From assembly GCA_021159425.1 (NCBI GenBank), contig JAGGRU010000163.1, forward strand, positions 1 to 8,093: 8,093 nucleotides of DNA. The letters run 5' to 3'. This stretch comes from Sulfurovum sp. (GTDB lineage Bacteria > Campylobacterota > Campylobacteria > Campylobacterales > Sulfurovaceae). A model generated the notes under the pieces. That model made no database searches and had not been told where the DNA came from. It saw only the letters and a program-made list of their open reading frames with translations. The first letter of the stretch is position 1. Every line of letters starts with the position of its first letter. Shown piece by piece: positions 1 through 6,476 of the stretch. Position numbers and translations under genes: made by a program.

Positions 1-93
1 GATGTAGATCTGCAAGGAGCCAAGACAATGAAAGCTGCCATGGTTGCTAAAAAGAAGAGTGGTGGGATGAGTGATGAGGACTTTTGGGCGTAA
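1..93 (+). CDS. C-terminal end of an unidentified protein (5' truncated by window)
   Basis: An open frame enters from the left edge in frame 1 and ends at TAA (91-93), giving 30 visible residues. They are polar and partly basic (a KKKSGG stretch) and end in SDEDFWA. No start codon with a ribosome binding site is visible, so this is read as the tail of a longer gene and not as a small gene of its own. I do not recognise the family from this tail. It converges with the DUF445 gene; only 29 bp lie between the two stops. A small CACC/GGTG inverted repeat (97-110) is present there, but it is too weak to call a terminator. Confidence 0.55.
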   Translation, partial: DVDLQGAKTMKAAMVAKKKSGGMSDEDFWA

Positions 94-122
94 ATACACC
101 CTATAAGGTGAACACTTAAAAT

Positions 123-842
123 TTATATAAAAAATGAAGAGAGAAGCCCTATCAACCCACCAAACACACCACCCCAGACCACTAGCCATCCCAAATGCTC
201 TTCTATGAGTTCCTGCACAAGTTCTTTAACCATTTTAGGTGTTAACTCTTCAAGCCGTCTGCTAATAAGGCTTTCTACAGAGCTCAGCATATCTTCACTT
301 AGTGCTGAATTTTGTATATGATGGTCAAGTTGGGCTTTAAATGTATCTGATGAGACTATGGAGCTTACGGCTGACTTCAGTTTACGAGAAAAAGGTTCAC
401 GTAACCCTTCCAGAGCTTCTTCTCCACCAAACATGGCAATGGCTCCCCCGAACTTGGACTCCATCACTGTTTTAGAGAGTGCCTCAAATGCCGGGGTGAA
501 ATCTGCACCTTCCACCAAGGGTCTTAGGTCTATCTTCTGCTCTTCCTGTGCAAAGAACTTTTCCAACTGTTCTTTCGTAAAAAACTGTTTCATGATCATC
601 TCTTTAATGGAAACTTTAAAGGTATCAAAGTTTTTCTCTATCACCCCGGAACCATAAAGAAAAGGTACTTTTTCAAAAAGCATATGAATAGCCAACTGGT
701 TGGTTACAGCACCTGAGAATGCAAAAAGTCCTGTAAAAAGCATGGTATTATGATACTCAGCAGGAACGATAAAGGACAAAATTATAAGGAGTAAGGAAAA
801 GATATCAGTTACAAGAGATTTAGACATTGTTGGCTTCTTCAT
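123..842 (-). CDS. DUF445 family inner-membrane protein
   Basis: This is a 239-residue protein with the layout of the DUF445 (YheB-like) family. An N-terminal hydrophobic region (about residues 10-45) contains the family motif GAVTNQLAIHMLF (44-56). A long, mostly helical and charged middle follows, and a C-terminal hydrophobic hairpin-like segment carries HLGWLVVWGGVFGGLIGLL (216-234). The likely topology is two membrane anchors flanking a soluble amphipathic domain. The biochemical function of the family is not established to my knowledge. The start is ambiguous. The ATG at 842 has no Shine-Dalgarno sequence; a second ATG five codons in (825-827, Met6) is preceded by a weak GAAGAAG, so the protein may begin at Met6. 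The gene is divergent from ctpA and is not part of that operon. The family call is strong; nothing specific can be said about substrate or partner. Confidence 0.85.
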   Translation of the reverse strand: MKKPTMSKSLVTDIFSLLLIILSFIVPAEYHNTMLFTGLFAFSGAVTNQLAIHMLFEKVPFLYGSGVIEKNFDTFKVSIKEMIMKQFFTKEQLEKFFAQEEQKIDLRPLVEGADFTPAFEALSKTVMESKFGGAIAMFGGEEALEGLREPFSRKLKSAVSSIVSSDTFKAQLDHHIQNSALSEDMLSSVESLISRRLEELTPKMVKELVQELIEEHLGWLVVWGGVFGGLIGLLSSFFI

Positions 843-975
843 GATTTTTATAAAAATATAGCTAAAATTCCTTTAAACTTTTATGGTTAACTTTACTTAA
901 CTATACTCTGAAAAAGCAACCTCTTATTGATATTTAAATAAAATATTAAACTAATTTTACGGAGATACCTCACTT
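843..975. promoter_or_regulatory. Divergent intergenic region with candidate ctpA-operon promoter
   Basis: These 133 AT-rich bases separate the DUF445 gene (leftward) from ctpA (rightward), so promoters for both should lie here. On the + strand the best -10 candidate is TAAAAT (939-944), which would give a leader of about 25 bases. No good -35 is seen, which is common for sigma-70 promoters of Campylobacterota. GGAG at 961-964 is the likely ribosome binding site of ctpA. On the - strand TATATT (complement of about 855-860) is a weak candidate. Two short inverted repeats occur: GTTAA/TTAAC (886-901) and ATATTT/AAATAT (930-946). Both could arise by chance in DNA this AT-rich. No riboswitch is recognised. 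The purine genes sit third-hand behind ctpA, and I see no PurR-box-like site. Confidence 0.45.
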
Positions 976-2352
976 ATGATCAAAAAAAGTAAAAAAGTTA
1001 TTTTAGCCGGATTGATTTCCACTGTAACTGCTGCCTACCTCTTTGGTTCTTTTGCCCAGGCTAAAGATACGAATGCAACTAAAACTTATACTCCATCAAC
1101 AGCCAAACAAAAGCTTGAAGCATATATCAAGTTCACTCAAATACTTAATGTGATAGAGAGTGAATATGTTGATGAGATAAATACAACCGCCCTTATAGAC
1201 AAAGCGCTTAAAGGGCTCATGACCAATCTTGACTCCCACTCTACTTTCATGGATACAAAATCGTATAAAGACCTTACTGTTCAAACCAAAGGCGAATTTG
1301 GAGGACTTGGAATCTCTGTTGGTATGAAAGACGGTATTCTTACTGTTATCGCTCCCCTGAAAGATACCCCTGCAGATAAAGCAGGTATAAAAGCCGGTGA
1401 TATCATCTTGAAAATAGACAATCAGGCAACGATCGGTATGAGCATTGATGACTCGGTAAAGATCATGCGTGGAAAACCTAAAACAGATATTCTTCTTACG
1501 ATCATTAGAAAAAATGAGCCTAAACCTCTTGAGATCAAAATAACAAGAGATATCATAAAGATCCAGTCTGTTTATGTAAAAACTATAGGGGAGAAGATAC
1601 TTTATATTCATGTCACCTCTTTTGATCAAAAAGTGGTAGATGGTGTAAAGAAAGCTATCAAAGAGAATCCTAAGGCAGAGGGGATCATCCTTGACTTTAG
1701 AAATAACCCCGGTGGACTGTTAGATCAAGCCATTGGACTTGTTGATCTTTTTGTTGACAAAGGTGTTATTGTAAGTCAAAAAGGTAAAGCCAAAGCAGAA
1801 AATACAGAATATAAAGCTACGAAGAAGAACTCTGATCTCACTACGCCTATAGTTGCTCTGGTAAATGGAGGTTCTGCATCTGCATCTGAGATTGTTGCCG
1901 GAGCACTACAAGACTTTAAACGTTCCATAGTTGTGGGAGAAAAGACATTTGGTAAAGGTTCTGTACAAATTGTTATGCCTATAGGCAAAGATGAAGCGCT
2001 TAAACTGACCGTAGCAAGGTATTATCTTCCAAGCGGTCGTACTATCCAGGCTGAAGGTGTCACTCCGGATATTATCATACATGCTGCTGAATGTGAACAG
2101 AAAGAAGATCCGCTATTCCTTAAAGAGCGTGATCTTAAAAAGCACCTTGAGGGTGAACTGGAAAAGATCGATGCAAATGCAACTGTCAAAACGATCAGAG
2201 TAGACAACAACGACACAGATGACAATGCCACAAAAGCAGAAGATAACAATGAAACGATCATCACAAAAGATCAACTCTTTAAAGATGCACAACTCAAGAC
2301 CAGTGTAGATATTTTAAAAGCATTGATTATTACGAATAAAGGGAAAAAATAA
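976..2352 (+). CDS. ctpA: Secreted carboxy-terminal processing protease, S41A family (PDZ-containing)
   Basis: This is a 458-residue periplasmic serine protease of the CtpA/Prc/CtpB group, which trims or degrades envelope proteins from their C-termini. An N-terminal signal peptide or anchor is present (basic start, hydrophobic 8-28, FAQA before the mature part). The PDZ domain spans about 108-180 and includes GGLGISVG and the [13 protein letters not shown] turn. The S41 catalytic core follows at about 190-370. The nucleophile is Ser302 in the [12 protein letters not shown] block, the general base is Lys327 in FGKGSVQ, and Gln331 matches the third residue. The 25-residue Ser-Lys spacing equals that of E. 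coli Prc and B. subtilis CtpB. The stretch 408-428 is rich in Asp and Asn and looks like a flexible linker before a short C-terminal helix. The ATG follows GGAG with a rather long 11-base spacer. The stop overlaps the purC start (TAATG), so translation is probably coupled. This is the first gene of the + strand operon. Its physiological substrate cannot be told from sequence. Confidence 0.95.
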   Translation: MIKKSKKVILAGLISTVTAAYLFGSFAQAKDTNATKTYTPSTAKQKLEAYIKFTQILNVIESEYVDEINTTALIDKALKGLMTNLDSHSTFMDTKSYKDLTVQTKGEFGGLGISVGMKDGILTVIAPLKDTPADKAGIKAGDIILKIDNQATIGMSIDDSVKIMRGKPKTDILLTIIRKNEPKPLEIKITRDIIKIQSVYVKTIGEKILYIHVTSFDQKVVDGVKKAIKENPKAEGIILDFRNNPGGLLDQAIGLVDLFVDKGVIVSQKGKAKAENTEYKATKKNSDLTTPIVALVNGGSASASEIVAGALQDFKRSIVVGEKTFGKGSVQIVMPIGKDEALKLTVARYYLPSGRTIQAEGVTPDIIIHAAECEQKEDPLFLKERDLKKHLEGELEKIDANATVKTIRVDNNDTDDNATKAEDNNETIITKDQLFKDAQLKTSVDILKALIITNKGKK

Positions 2353-3080
2353 TGTCAACAGATTCACTTGTAAAACAAGAATTGGTATATGAAGGTAAAG
2401 CAAAAAAAATCTGGACAACAGAGAACCCGGATCTTTACATTTCAGAATTCAAAGATGATCTTACTGCATTTAACGGTGAGAAAAAATCAAGTGAAGCAGG
2501 TAAAGGTGCATTGAATAATGAAATTTCTACTGAACTATTCAAATATCTCAATAAAAAAGGTATCCCTACCCACTTTGTTGAAATGCTGGATGAGAACCAT
2601 ATGTTGCATAAAAAAGCAGAAGTGATCTACATCGAAGTCATAGTTAGAAATATTGCAACAGGATCTTTGAGTAGAAACCTTGGCATAGTAGATAAAACCG
2701 TACTTCCTTTTGCCCTTGTTGAATTTGACTATAAAAATGATGAACTGGGTGATCCTAAACTCAATGACCAACACTGTCTTATTTTAAATTTGGTGAATGA
2801 TACTTCTGAACTGGATTACATCAGATATATGGCACGTAGAATAAACAGTATTTTAACAGAATTCTATGCAGAACTTGATATTACAGTGGTAGATTTTAAA
2901 TTAGAGTTTGGTAGAGACAGTAACGGGAACATCATACTGATCGATGAACTTTCTCCGGATAATTTTAGACTCTGGGATACAAAGACTCATGAAAAACTGG
3001 ACAAAGACAGATTTAGAGAAGGTCTTGGCGGGCTTACTGAAGCATACAAACTGGTATTAGATAGAATTAAAAACAGATAA
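2352..3080 (+). CDS. purC: Phosphoribosylaminoimidazole-succinocarboxamide (SAICAR) synthase
   Basis: PurC condenses CAIR with aspartate using ATP to give SAICAR in cytoplasmic de novo purine synthesis. The 242 residues match the usual single-domain bacterial enzyme length. Visible landmarks are the N-terminal ATP-binding YEGKAKKIW (13-21), [12 protein letters not shown] (34-45), the first signature [13 protein letters not shown] (96-108), and the second signature DFKLEFGRD followed by [13 protein letters not shown] (181-209). The start overlaps the ctpA stop by one base. AAAGGG at 2338-2343, inside the ctpA tail, is a well-placed ribosome binding site. purS follows after 11 bp. All expected motifs are intact, so an active enzyme is expected. 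Confidence 0.98.
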   Translation: MSTDSLVKQELVYEGKAKKIWTTENPDLYISEFKDDLTAFNGEKKSSEAGKGALNNEISTELFKYLNKKGIPTHFVEMLDENHMLHKKAEVIYIEVIVRNIATGSLSRNLGIVDKTVLPFALVEFDYKNDELGDPKLNDQHCLILNLVNDTSELDYIRYMARRINSILTEFYAELDITVVDFKLEFGRDSNGNIILIDELSPDNFRLWDTKTHEKLDKDRFREGLGGLTEAYKLVLDRIKNR

Positions 3081-3091
3081 AAAGGAAAGAC

Positions 3092-3334
3092 ATGACAAAA
3101 GCAGTAGTAAACGTATTTTTAAAAGACGGTGTACTTGACCCACAGGGAAAAGCAGCTCATCATGCACTTGATTCACTTGGATTTGACAGTGTAGATGATG
3201 TGAGGATCGGTAAACAGATCATTATTAAACTTCACACGGATGACAGAGCAGAAGCTGAAGCTGAAGTAAAAGAGATGTGTGAAACACTTCTTGCAAACAC
3301 AGTTATTGAAGATTATACTATAGAGATAAATTAA
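3092..3334 (+). CDS. purS: Phosphoribosylformylglycinamidine synthase, PurS subunit
   Basis: PurS is the small structural subunit of the three-part FGAM synthase (PurS-PurQ-PurL) used by most Gram-positive bacteria, archaea and Campylobacterota in place of the single long PurL of E. coli. It is thought to bridge the glutaminase and the synthase subunit for ammonia transfer. The 80-residue length is typical. Motifs include GVLDPQGKA (13-21), ALDSLGF (25-31), DVRIGKQI (36-43) and the C-terminal LLANTVIEDYTIEI (66-79). AAGGAAAG at 3082-3089 is a strong ribosome binding site in the short gap after purC. purQ begins one base after the purS stop, in keeping with equal production of partner subunits. 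Confidence 0.96.
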   Translation: MTKAVVNVFLKDGVLDPQGKAAHHALDSLGFDSVDDVRIGKQIIIKLHTDDRAEAEAEVKEMCETLLANTVIEDYTIEIN

Positions 3335-3335
3335 G

Positions 3336-4019
3336 ATGCAAAAGACATTAAAAGTAGCAGTATTAAGATTTCCCGGGACGAACTGTGAGTTTGATACCCA
3401 GTATGCATTTGAAAAGTTAGGACACACAACGGAACTTGTTTGGCATGAAGATGAAAACCTTCCTGCTGATATTGACCTTGTTGTAGTCCCTGGCGGTTTC
3501 TCTTATGGTGATTATCTGCGTTCAGGGTCTATTGCAAGATTCTCTCCTGTAATGAAAGCTGTAACAACTTATGCAAATGACGGTGGAAAAGTACTGGGTA
3601 TCTGTAACGGTTTTCAGATCCTTACAGAAGCAGGTCTTCTTCCCGGTGCATTGAAGCGTAACAATGACCTTCACTTTATCTCTAAACACCAAAATCTTTG
3701 TGTCATCAACAATGACAATGCATTTTTAAATCTCTGTGAAAAAGGTGAAGTACTTAACATCCCTATTGCCCATGCAGACGGAAATTACTACATCGATGAT
3801 GAAGGTTTCAAAAAGCTTGAAGAGAATGAACAGATACTTCTTCGTTACTCAAATGAAAATGGTGAACCTGTAGTAGTGAACGGTTCAGTAACTTCTATTG
3901 CCGGTATATGTAATGAAGCAAAAAATGTTTTTGGCCTTATGCCACACCCTGAGCGTGCACTTGAAGCTATTTTAGGATCTGAAGACGGTATTCGTATGCT
4001 TAAAGGTTTCGAAGCCTAA
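3336..4019 (+). CDS. purQ: Phosphoribosylformylglycinamidine synthase, glutaminase subunit
   Basis: PurQ is a class I glutamine amidotransferase that releases ammonia from glutamine for FGAR to FGAM conversion by PurL. Its 227 residues fit the stand-alone subunit. The N-terminus has the RFPGTNCEFD motif (11-20), followed by VVPGGFSYGDYLRSGSIA (50-67). The nucleophile elbow LGICNGFQ (87-94) gives Cys90, and the C-terminal MPHPERA (202-208) supplies His204 and Glu206 of the triad. The upstream ribosome binding site is weak (AGAGAT), and only one base separates it from the purS stop, so re-initiation after purS is likely. Its stop overlaps the next start as TAATG. The PurL subunit it must partner is not in this window. 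Confidence 0.98.
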   Translation: MQKTLKVAVLRFPGTNCEFDTQYAFEKLGHTTELVWHEDENLPADIDLVVVPGGFSYGDYLRSGSIARFSPVMKAVTTYANDGGKVLGICNGFQILTEAGLLPGALKRNNDLHFISKHQNLCVINNDNAFLNLCEKGEVLNIPIAHADGNYYIDDEGFKKLEENEQILLRYSNENGEPVVVNGSVTSIAGICNEAKNVFGLMPHPERALEAILGSEDGIRMLKGFEA

Positions 4020-5065
4020 TGGCATCTCTTCGCTCTTTTTGGCTTTTGTGTGGATTGTTTTTATTGACATTTACCACCATACTAAGTGCCCAGAGCGAAT
4101 ATAAATACAGCTATGTACCTAAAAAGGTATATGAAAACCAACTTTTTTCTGTTACAGTAATATGTCTATCAGAATGTAGTAAAGAAGTACCACAATTCAC
4201 TTTTGATACTATTAGCAATATTCAACCTCTCTCTGATGAACCATTGGTAATTCACAATGGTGATGACAGCTTTTATACTTTTTATTTTAAAGCTTCCCGG
4301 GTGGATATGCGTATACCCAGACTTTTCATAAACAGTGAAAATGCAGACCTCTCTCTTGATCCGCAAACTGTCTCTCTGGGTTCACTCAAAATAAGAGATG
4401 ATTTTTGTGGTGTACTTGCGGCAGATATGAAGATCAGAAATTCCCAAGTCTCCAACTATGATGAAAAAAATCATCTAGTTACTCTCTCTATTGAAGCGTT
4501 TGAATCCAACCTTGAAGATATGTATTTGAATAATGTGCTGGAATCAGGGATCGAACATTTAAAAAGAAACAATGCAAAAGTGGAGTCTGAATTTTATTTT
4601 GTGCTTCCCGACTCAGTTAAAGAGATCAAGTTTACTTACTTTAATACTATAAAAAAGCAGTATGTCTATTTAAAAACCCATATTGAACTTACAAATACAA
4701 TGGTGGTAACACAATCAGACTTGAATCCGAAAGAAGACAGCTTTGAACTGCTAAAGAAATATACGCTTATGTTCCTGCTTGGCTTTTTCTCTTTAATGTT
4801 TCTGATCAAAAGAGATTTCTTTTATCTTGTCTTGGCTGCAATATCACTTATTACACTCTTGACACTCTATATTCCACACAAAAAGATATGTATAAAACAG
4901 GGAGCACCGCTCTTTATTTTGCCAACAGAGACAAGTACAATGAGTACAAAAATTGATAATGAACTTAATACCATGCTGCTTGGAGAACACGGTGACTACA
5001 AGAAAGTTGAATATCAAGAAGGAGTAATAGGATGGATCAAAAATGAAGATATTTGCGAAAATTAG
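4019..5065 (+). CDS. Uncharacterised secreted/membrane protein with C-terminal SH3-like segment
   Basis: This 348-residue protein has no firmly known function. A signal peptide is seen at 1-24 (hydrophobic 8-22, LSA before Gln25). The region from about 30 to 230 is predicted extracytoplasmic and beta-rich. Its opening, VPKKVYENQLFSVTVIC, resembles the start of BatD-like immunoglobulin-type domains; this is a faint similarity only. Cys50 and Cys53 form a CxxC-like pair and Cys130 is a third cysteine, so a disulphide is possible. Two membrane helices follow (about 247-263 and 267-285) with a short basic loop between them, which would return the chain to the periplasm. The last 60 residues (about 290-346) have the pattern of a bacterial SH3 (SH3b-like) domain: a KQGAPLFILP opening and an ending in EGVIGWIKNEDI. 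The start overlaps the purQ stop (TAATG), and the 3' end overlaps plsC by 23 bp. From memory, Campylobacter has a periplasmic protein gene in the same slot. An envelope role is an inference. Confidence 0.82.
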   Translation: MASLRSFWLLCGLFLLTFTTILSAQSEYKYSYVPKKVYENQLFSVTVICLSECSKEVPQFTFDTISNIQPLSDEPLVIHNGDDSFYTFYFKASRVDMRIPRLFINSENADLSLDPQTVSLGSLKIRDDFCGVLAADMKIRNSQVSNYDEKNHLVTLSIEAFESNLEDMYLNNVLESGIEHLKRNNAKVESEFYFVLPDSVKEIKFTYFNTIKKQYVYLKTHIELTNTMVVTQSDLNPKEDSFELLKKYTLMFLLGFFSLMFLIKRDFFYLVLAAISLITLLTLYIPHKKICIKQGAPLFILPTETSTMSTKIDNELNTMLLGEHGDYKKVEYQEGVIGWIKNEDICEN

Positions 5066-5753
5066 ATTTTACTGGGGTGCGACGGTCATCTCTTTGAACA
5101 CTGCTGTTTTGATGATACCTGCACTCATGCTATTTAATAAACATAAAAGTACTATTGTTCATCATATCAACCGTTTAACACTTTTTATGATGGGTGGTAA
5201 ATTAGCACAGGAAGGTACGATGGATCCTGAAGCAGATATGTTTGTGATGAATCATCAGGGAATTGTCGATATCGTTGCAATGGAAGCACTGCAAAATAAT
5301 CACCTTCGCTGGGTGGCAAAAAAAGAACTTTTTGATGCATTATGGTTCGGAAATCTTTTGCGTCATGGAGAGATGATCTCCCTGGACAGAAGCTCTAAGG
5401 CAGGTCTTCTTAAACTCATAAAAGATGTAAAAGCATCAAAAGAAGTATTACACAGACCTGTAGCTATTTTCCCGGAAGGGACAAGAGCCAAAGAACAGCC
5501 TCTGCTTAACTTCAAGCAAGGCACAAAAATGATAGCAAACAAGTTGGGTCTAAAAGTACAACCGGTTATCATTACAGGGAGTAAGTGGGTACTTAATGAA
5601 CACGATAGAACTGGTCACAGCGGCACAGTACACTATAAATTCTTACCTACGATCGATGTCTCCAAGGCAGAAAAGAATTGGTTTGAAACACTGCATGACG
5701 ATATGCAAAAGGCAATAGATGATGAATATGCTAACGATCATCGCAGTCGCTAG
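5043..5753 (+). CDS. plsC: 1-acyl-sn-glycerol-3-phosphate acyltransferase
   Basis: PlsC acylates lysophosphatidic acid at the sn-2 position to give phosphatidic acid at the inner face of the cytoplasmic membrane. The 236 residues carry the LPLAT/AGPAT motifs in order. The catalytic HX4D is in NHQGIVD (His71, Asp76). A basic stretch with KKELF (93-97) and a GEMISLDR block (109-116) follow. The substrate-phosphate motif FPEGTR is at 143-148, and the fourth block is LKVQPVIITGS (170-180). A hydrophobic N-terminal segment (about 10-31) probably anchors or inserts the protein. The start lies 23 bp inside the upstream gene in another frame, with AGGATGG (5029-5035) as the ribosome binding site. The end overlaps crcB by 35 bp. 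All catalytic residues are present. Confidence 0.95.
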   Translation: MKIFAKIRFYWGATVISLNTAVLMIPALMLFNKHKSTIVHHINRLTLFMMGGKLAQEGTMDPEADMFVMNHQGIVDIVAMEALQNNHLRWVAKKELFDALWFGNLLRHGEMISLDRSSKAGLLKLIKDVKASKEVLHRPVAIFPEGTRAKEQPLLNFKQGTKMIANKLGLKVQPVIITGSKWVLNEHDRTGHSGTVHYKFLPTIDVSKAEKNWFETLHDDMQKAIDDEYANDHRSR

Positions 5754-6108
5754 CGGTGGTGCCATAGGTGCCACACTGAGACTGCTCATTAATTCTACGG
5801 TAAACAAACACTTTGCACATACGCTTCCCTTGGGAACGTTAGCCGTCAATTTACTGGGTAGTCTTGCTATCGGTATGTTGTTTGCCTATTTTCATTTGAA
5901 TGATCACCTTTCACCTCATGTGAAAACGTTTATGATCACAGGGATACTCGGAGCATTGACCACCTACTCTACCTTTGCCATAGAGAGTTTCTTTCTGCTT
6001 GAATCCGGAGAGTATATACATGCCTTTATCAACATGGCACTCAATGTTTTTGGTACCATCCTTTTAGCAGGGATCGGATACCTTTTAATACTGAATTTTA
6101 CAAAATAA
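5719..6108 (+). CDS. crcB: Fluoride ion channel CrcB/Fluc
   Basis: CrcB (Fluc) is a small dual-topology membrane protein that dimerises to export fluoride. The 129-residue length and four hydrophobic helices (about 5-22, 36-59, 68-94 and 101-125) fit the family. Hallmarks are GGAIGATLRLL with Arg21, PLGTLAVNLLGS with Asn44, and GALTTYSTFAIE (78-89), the Na+/Phe-box helix break. The first Phe-box position is Tyr83 in place of the more usual Phe; the second, Phe86, is kept. Three ATGs lie close together (5719, 5722, 5728). AAAAGG at 5707-5712 suits the first two. The gene starts 35 bp inside plsC. No fluoride riboswitch is seen; the gene instead appears to be driven as part of the operon. There is a single crcB copy here, implying a homodimer unless another lies elsewhere. 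Confidence 0.95.
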   Translation: MMNMLTIIAVASGGAIGATLRLLINSTVNKHFAHTLPLGTLAVNLLGSLAIGMLFAYFHLNDHLSPHVKTFMITGILGALTTYSTFAIESFFLLESGEYIHAFINMALNVFGTILLAGIGYLLILNFTK

Positions 6109-6114
6109 AACTAT

Positions 6115-6118
6115 AGGA
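6115..6118 (+). promoter_or_regulatory. Shine-Dalgarno AGGA that fixes a TTG start
   Basis: AGGA sits six bases before the TTG at 6125, in the 16-bp gap after crcB. No in-frame ATG occurs near the beginning of the downstream frame, so this site is the main support for a TTG start. Confidence 0.7.
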
Positions 6119-6124
6119 AATACA

Positions 6125-6385
6125 TTGTCAACTTTAAATCAAGAGATAGAAAAACATATTAAAAAACTGGTTAATCCACTGAAAGATCCTGAAGAACTGA
6201 TTGCGGTACTTAAAGTGAAACTTACAAAAAAAGAGTTAAAACTCCTTAAATCATGGGCAAATGAAATTTCAGCAGAAGAGATACAAACAGCACTGAATTT
6301 GGATGAAAAGCATTATGGAGATCTCTCAACCAAGCTTATTAAGAAACTTAATCAGGAAAAGATCAAACAGGCTATGTGTCTATAG
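6125..6385 (+). CDS. Small hypothetical protein, sigma-region-4-like helical pattern (TTG start)
   Basis: This is an 86-residue cytoplasmic-type protein with no signal or membrane segment, rich in Lys, Leu and Glu. I do not recognise a named family. Residues 33-79 follow the hydrophobic spacing of a sigma-70 region 4 type helix-turn-helix: LTKKELKLL, then ISAEEIQTALNLD, then LSTKLIKKLN. In such domains a first helix is followed by the 'xSxEEIAxxLxLx' turn and a recognition helix. The resemblance is by eye and could be helical convergence. The first 30 residues (KHIKKLVNPLKDPEELIAVL) look like an additional amphipathic helix pair. The start codon is TTG, supported by a well-spaced AGGA. It follows crcB by 16 bp and is probably the last gene of the operon. 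In Campylobacter jejuni, from memory, htpG follows crcB, so this slot is variable. A regulator is possible but unproven. Confidence 0.72.
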   Translation: MSTLNQEIEKHIKKLVNPLKDPEELIAVLKVKLTKKELKLLKSWANEISAEEIQTALNLDEKHYGDLSTKLIKKLNQEKIKQAMCL

Positions 6386-6386
6386 T

Positions 6387-6414
6387 AAACTTTTATTAAA
6401 TTCAAAGTTTTTTT
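6387..6414 (+). terminator. Weak rho-independent terminator-like hairpin
   Basis: AAACTTT (6387-6393) and AAAGTTT (6404-6410) can pair as a 7-bp stem around a 10-base loop, followed by more T (6411-6414). The stem holds only one G-C pair, so it is weak. Its place, one base after the stop of the 86-codon gene and before a new promoter-like site, fits the end of the operon, but readthrough is likely. Confidence 0.35.
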
Positions 6415-6430
6415 GTTCTATCATATAACT
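6405..6430 (+). promoter_or_regulatory. Candidate sigma-70 promoter for the 48-codon gene
   Basis: TATAAC (6424-6429) matches five of six bases of a -10 box and is preceded by a T-rich tract (6408-6419), as in Campylobacterota promoters that lack a clear -35. A start near 6436 would give a leader of about 40 bases to the ATG at 6477. The T tract is shared with the preceding terminator-like hairpin. Confidence 0.35.
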
Positions 6431-6465
6431 AGGGTTGATTAAAGTTTTAGCCCAAAAATAATAAA

Positions 6466-6469
6466 AGGA
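6466..6469 (+). promoter_or_regulatory. Strong Shine-Dalgarno AGGA before the lysine-rich gene
   Basis: AGGA within AAAAGGAT lies seven bases before the ATG at 6477. This near-ideal site is the best evidence that the short frame downstream is translated. Confidence 0.65.
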
Positions 6470-6476
6470 TCTAAAA

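Noticed and set aside
358..657. 99-codon open frame on the + strand inside the DUF445 gene
   Set aside because: It lies wholly opposite a well-supported family member, has no ribosome binding site and its translation shows low-complexity Ser/Ala runs without a family pattern.
886..946. Short inverted repeats in the DUF445-ctpA intergenic region as operator sites
   Set aside because: The stems are 5-6 bp and AT-only or nearly so, which is expected by chance in DNA this AT-rich. They are noted in the intergenic entry but not called as operators.
1096..1629. 177-codon open frame on the - strand inside ctpA
   Set aside because: It is antisense to the PDZ and catalytic core of a clear S41 protease. 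The translation has no recognisable domain, and the codon pattern follows the + strand gene.
5600..5760. Possible fluoride riboswitch ahead of crcB
   Set aside because: The region is plsC coding sequence and the crcB start overlaps it. I see no riboswitch-like conserved core, and there is no untranslated leader to hold one.
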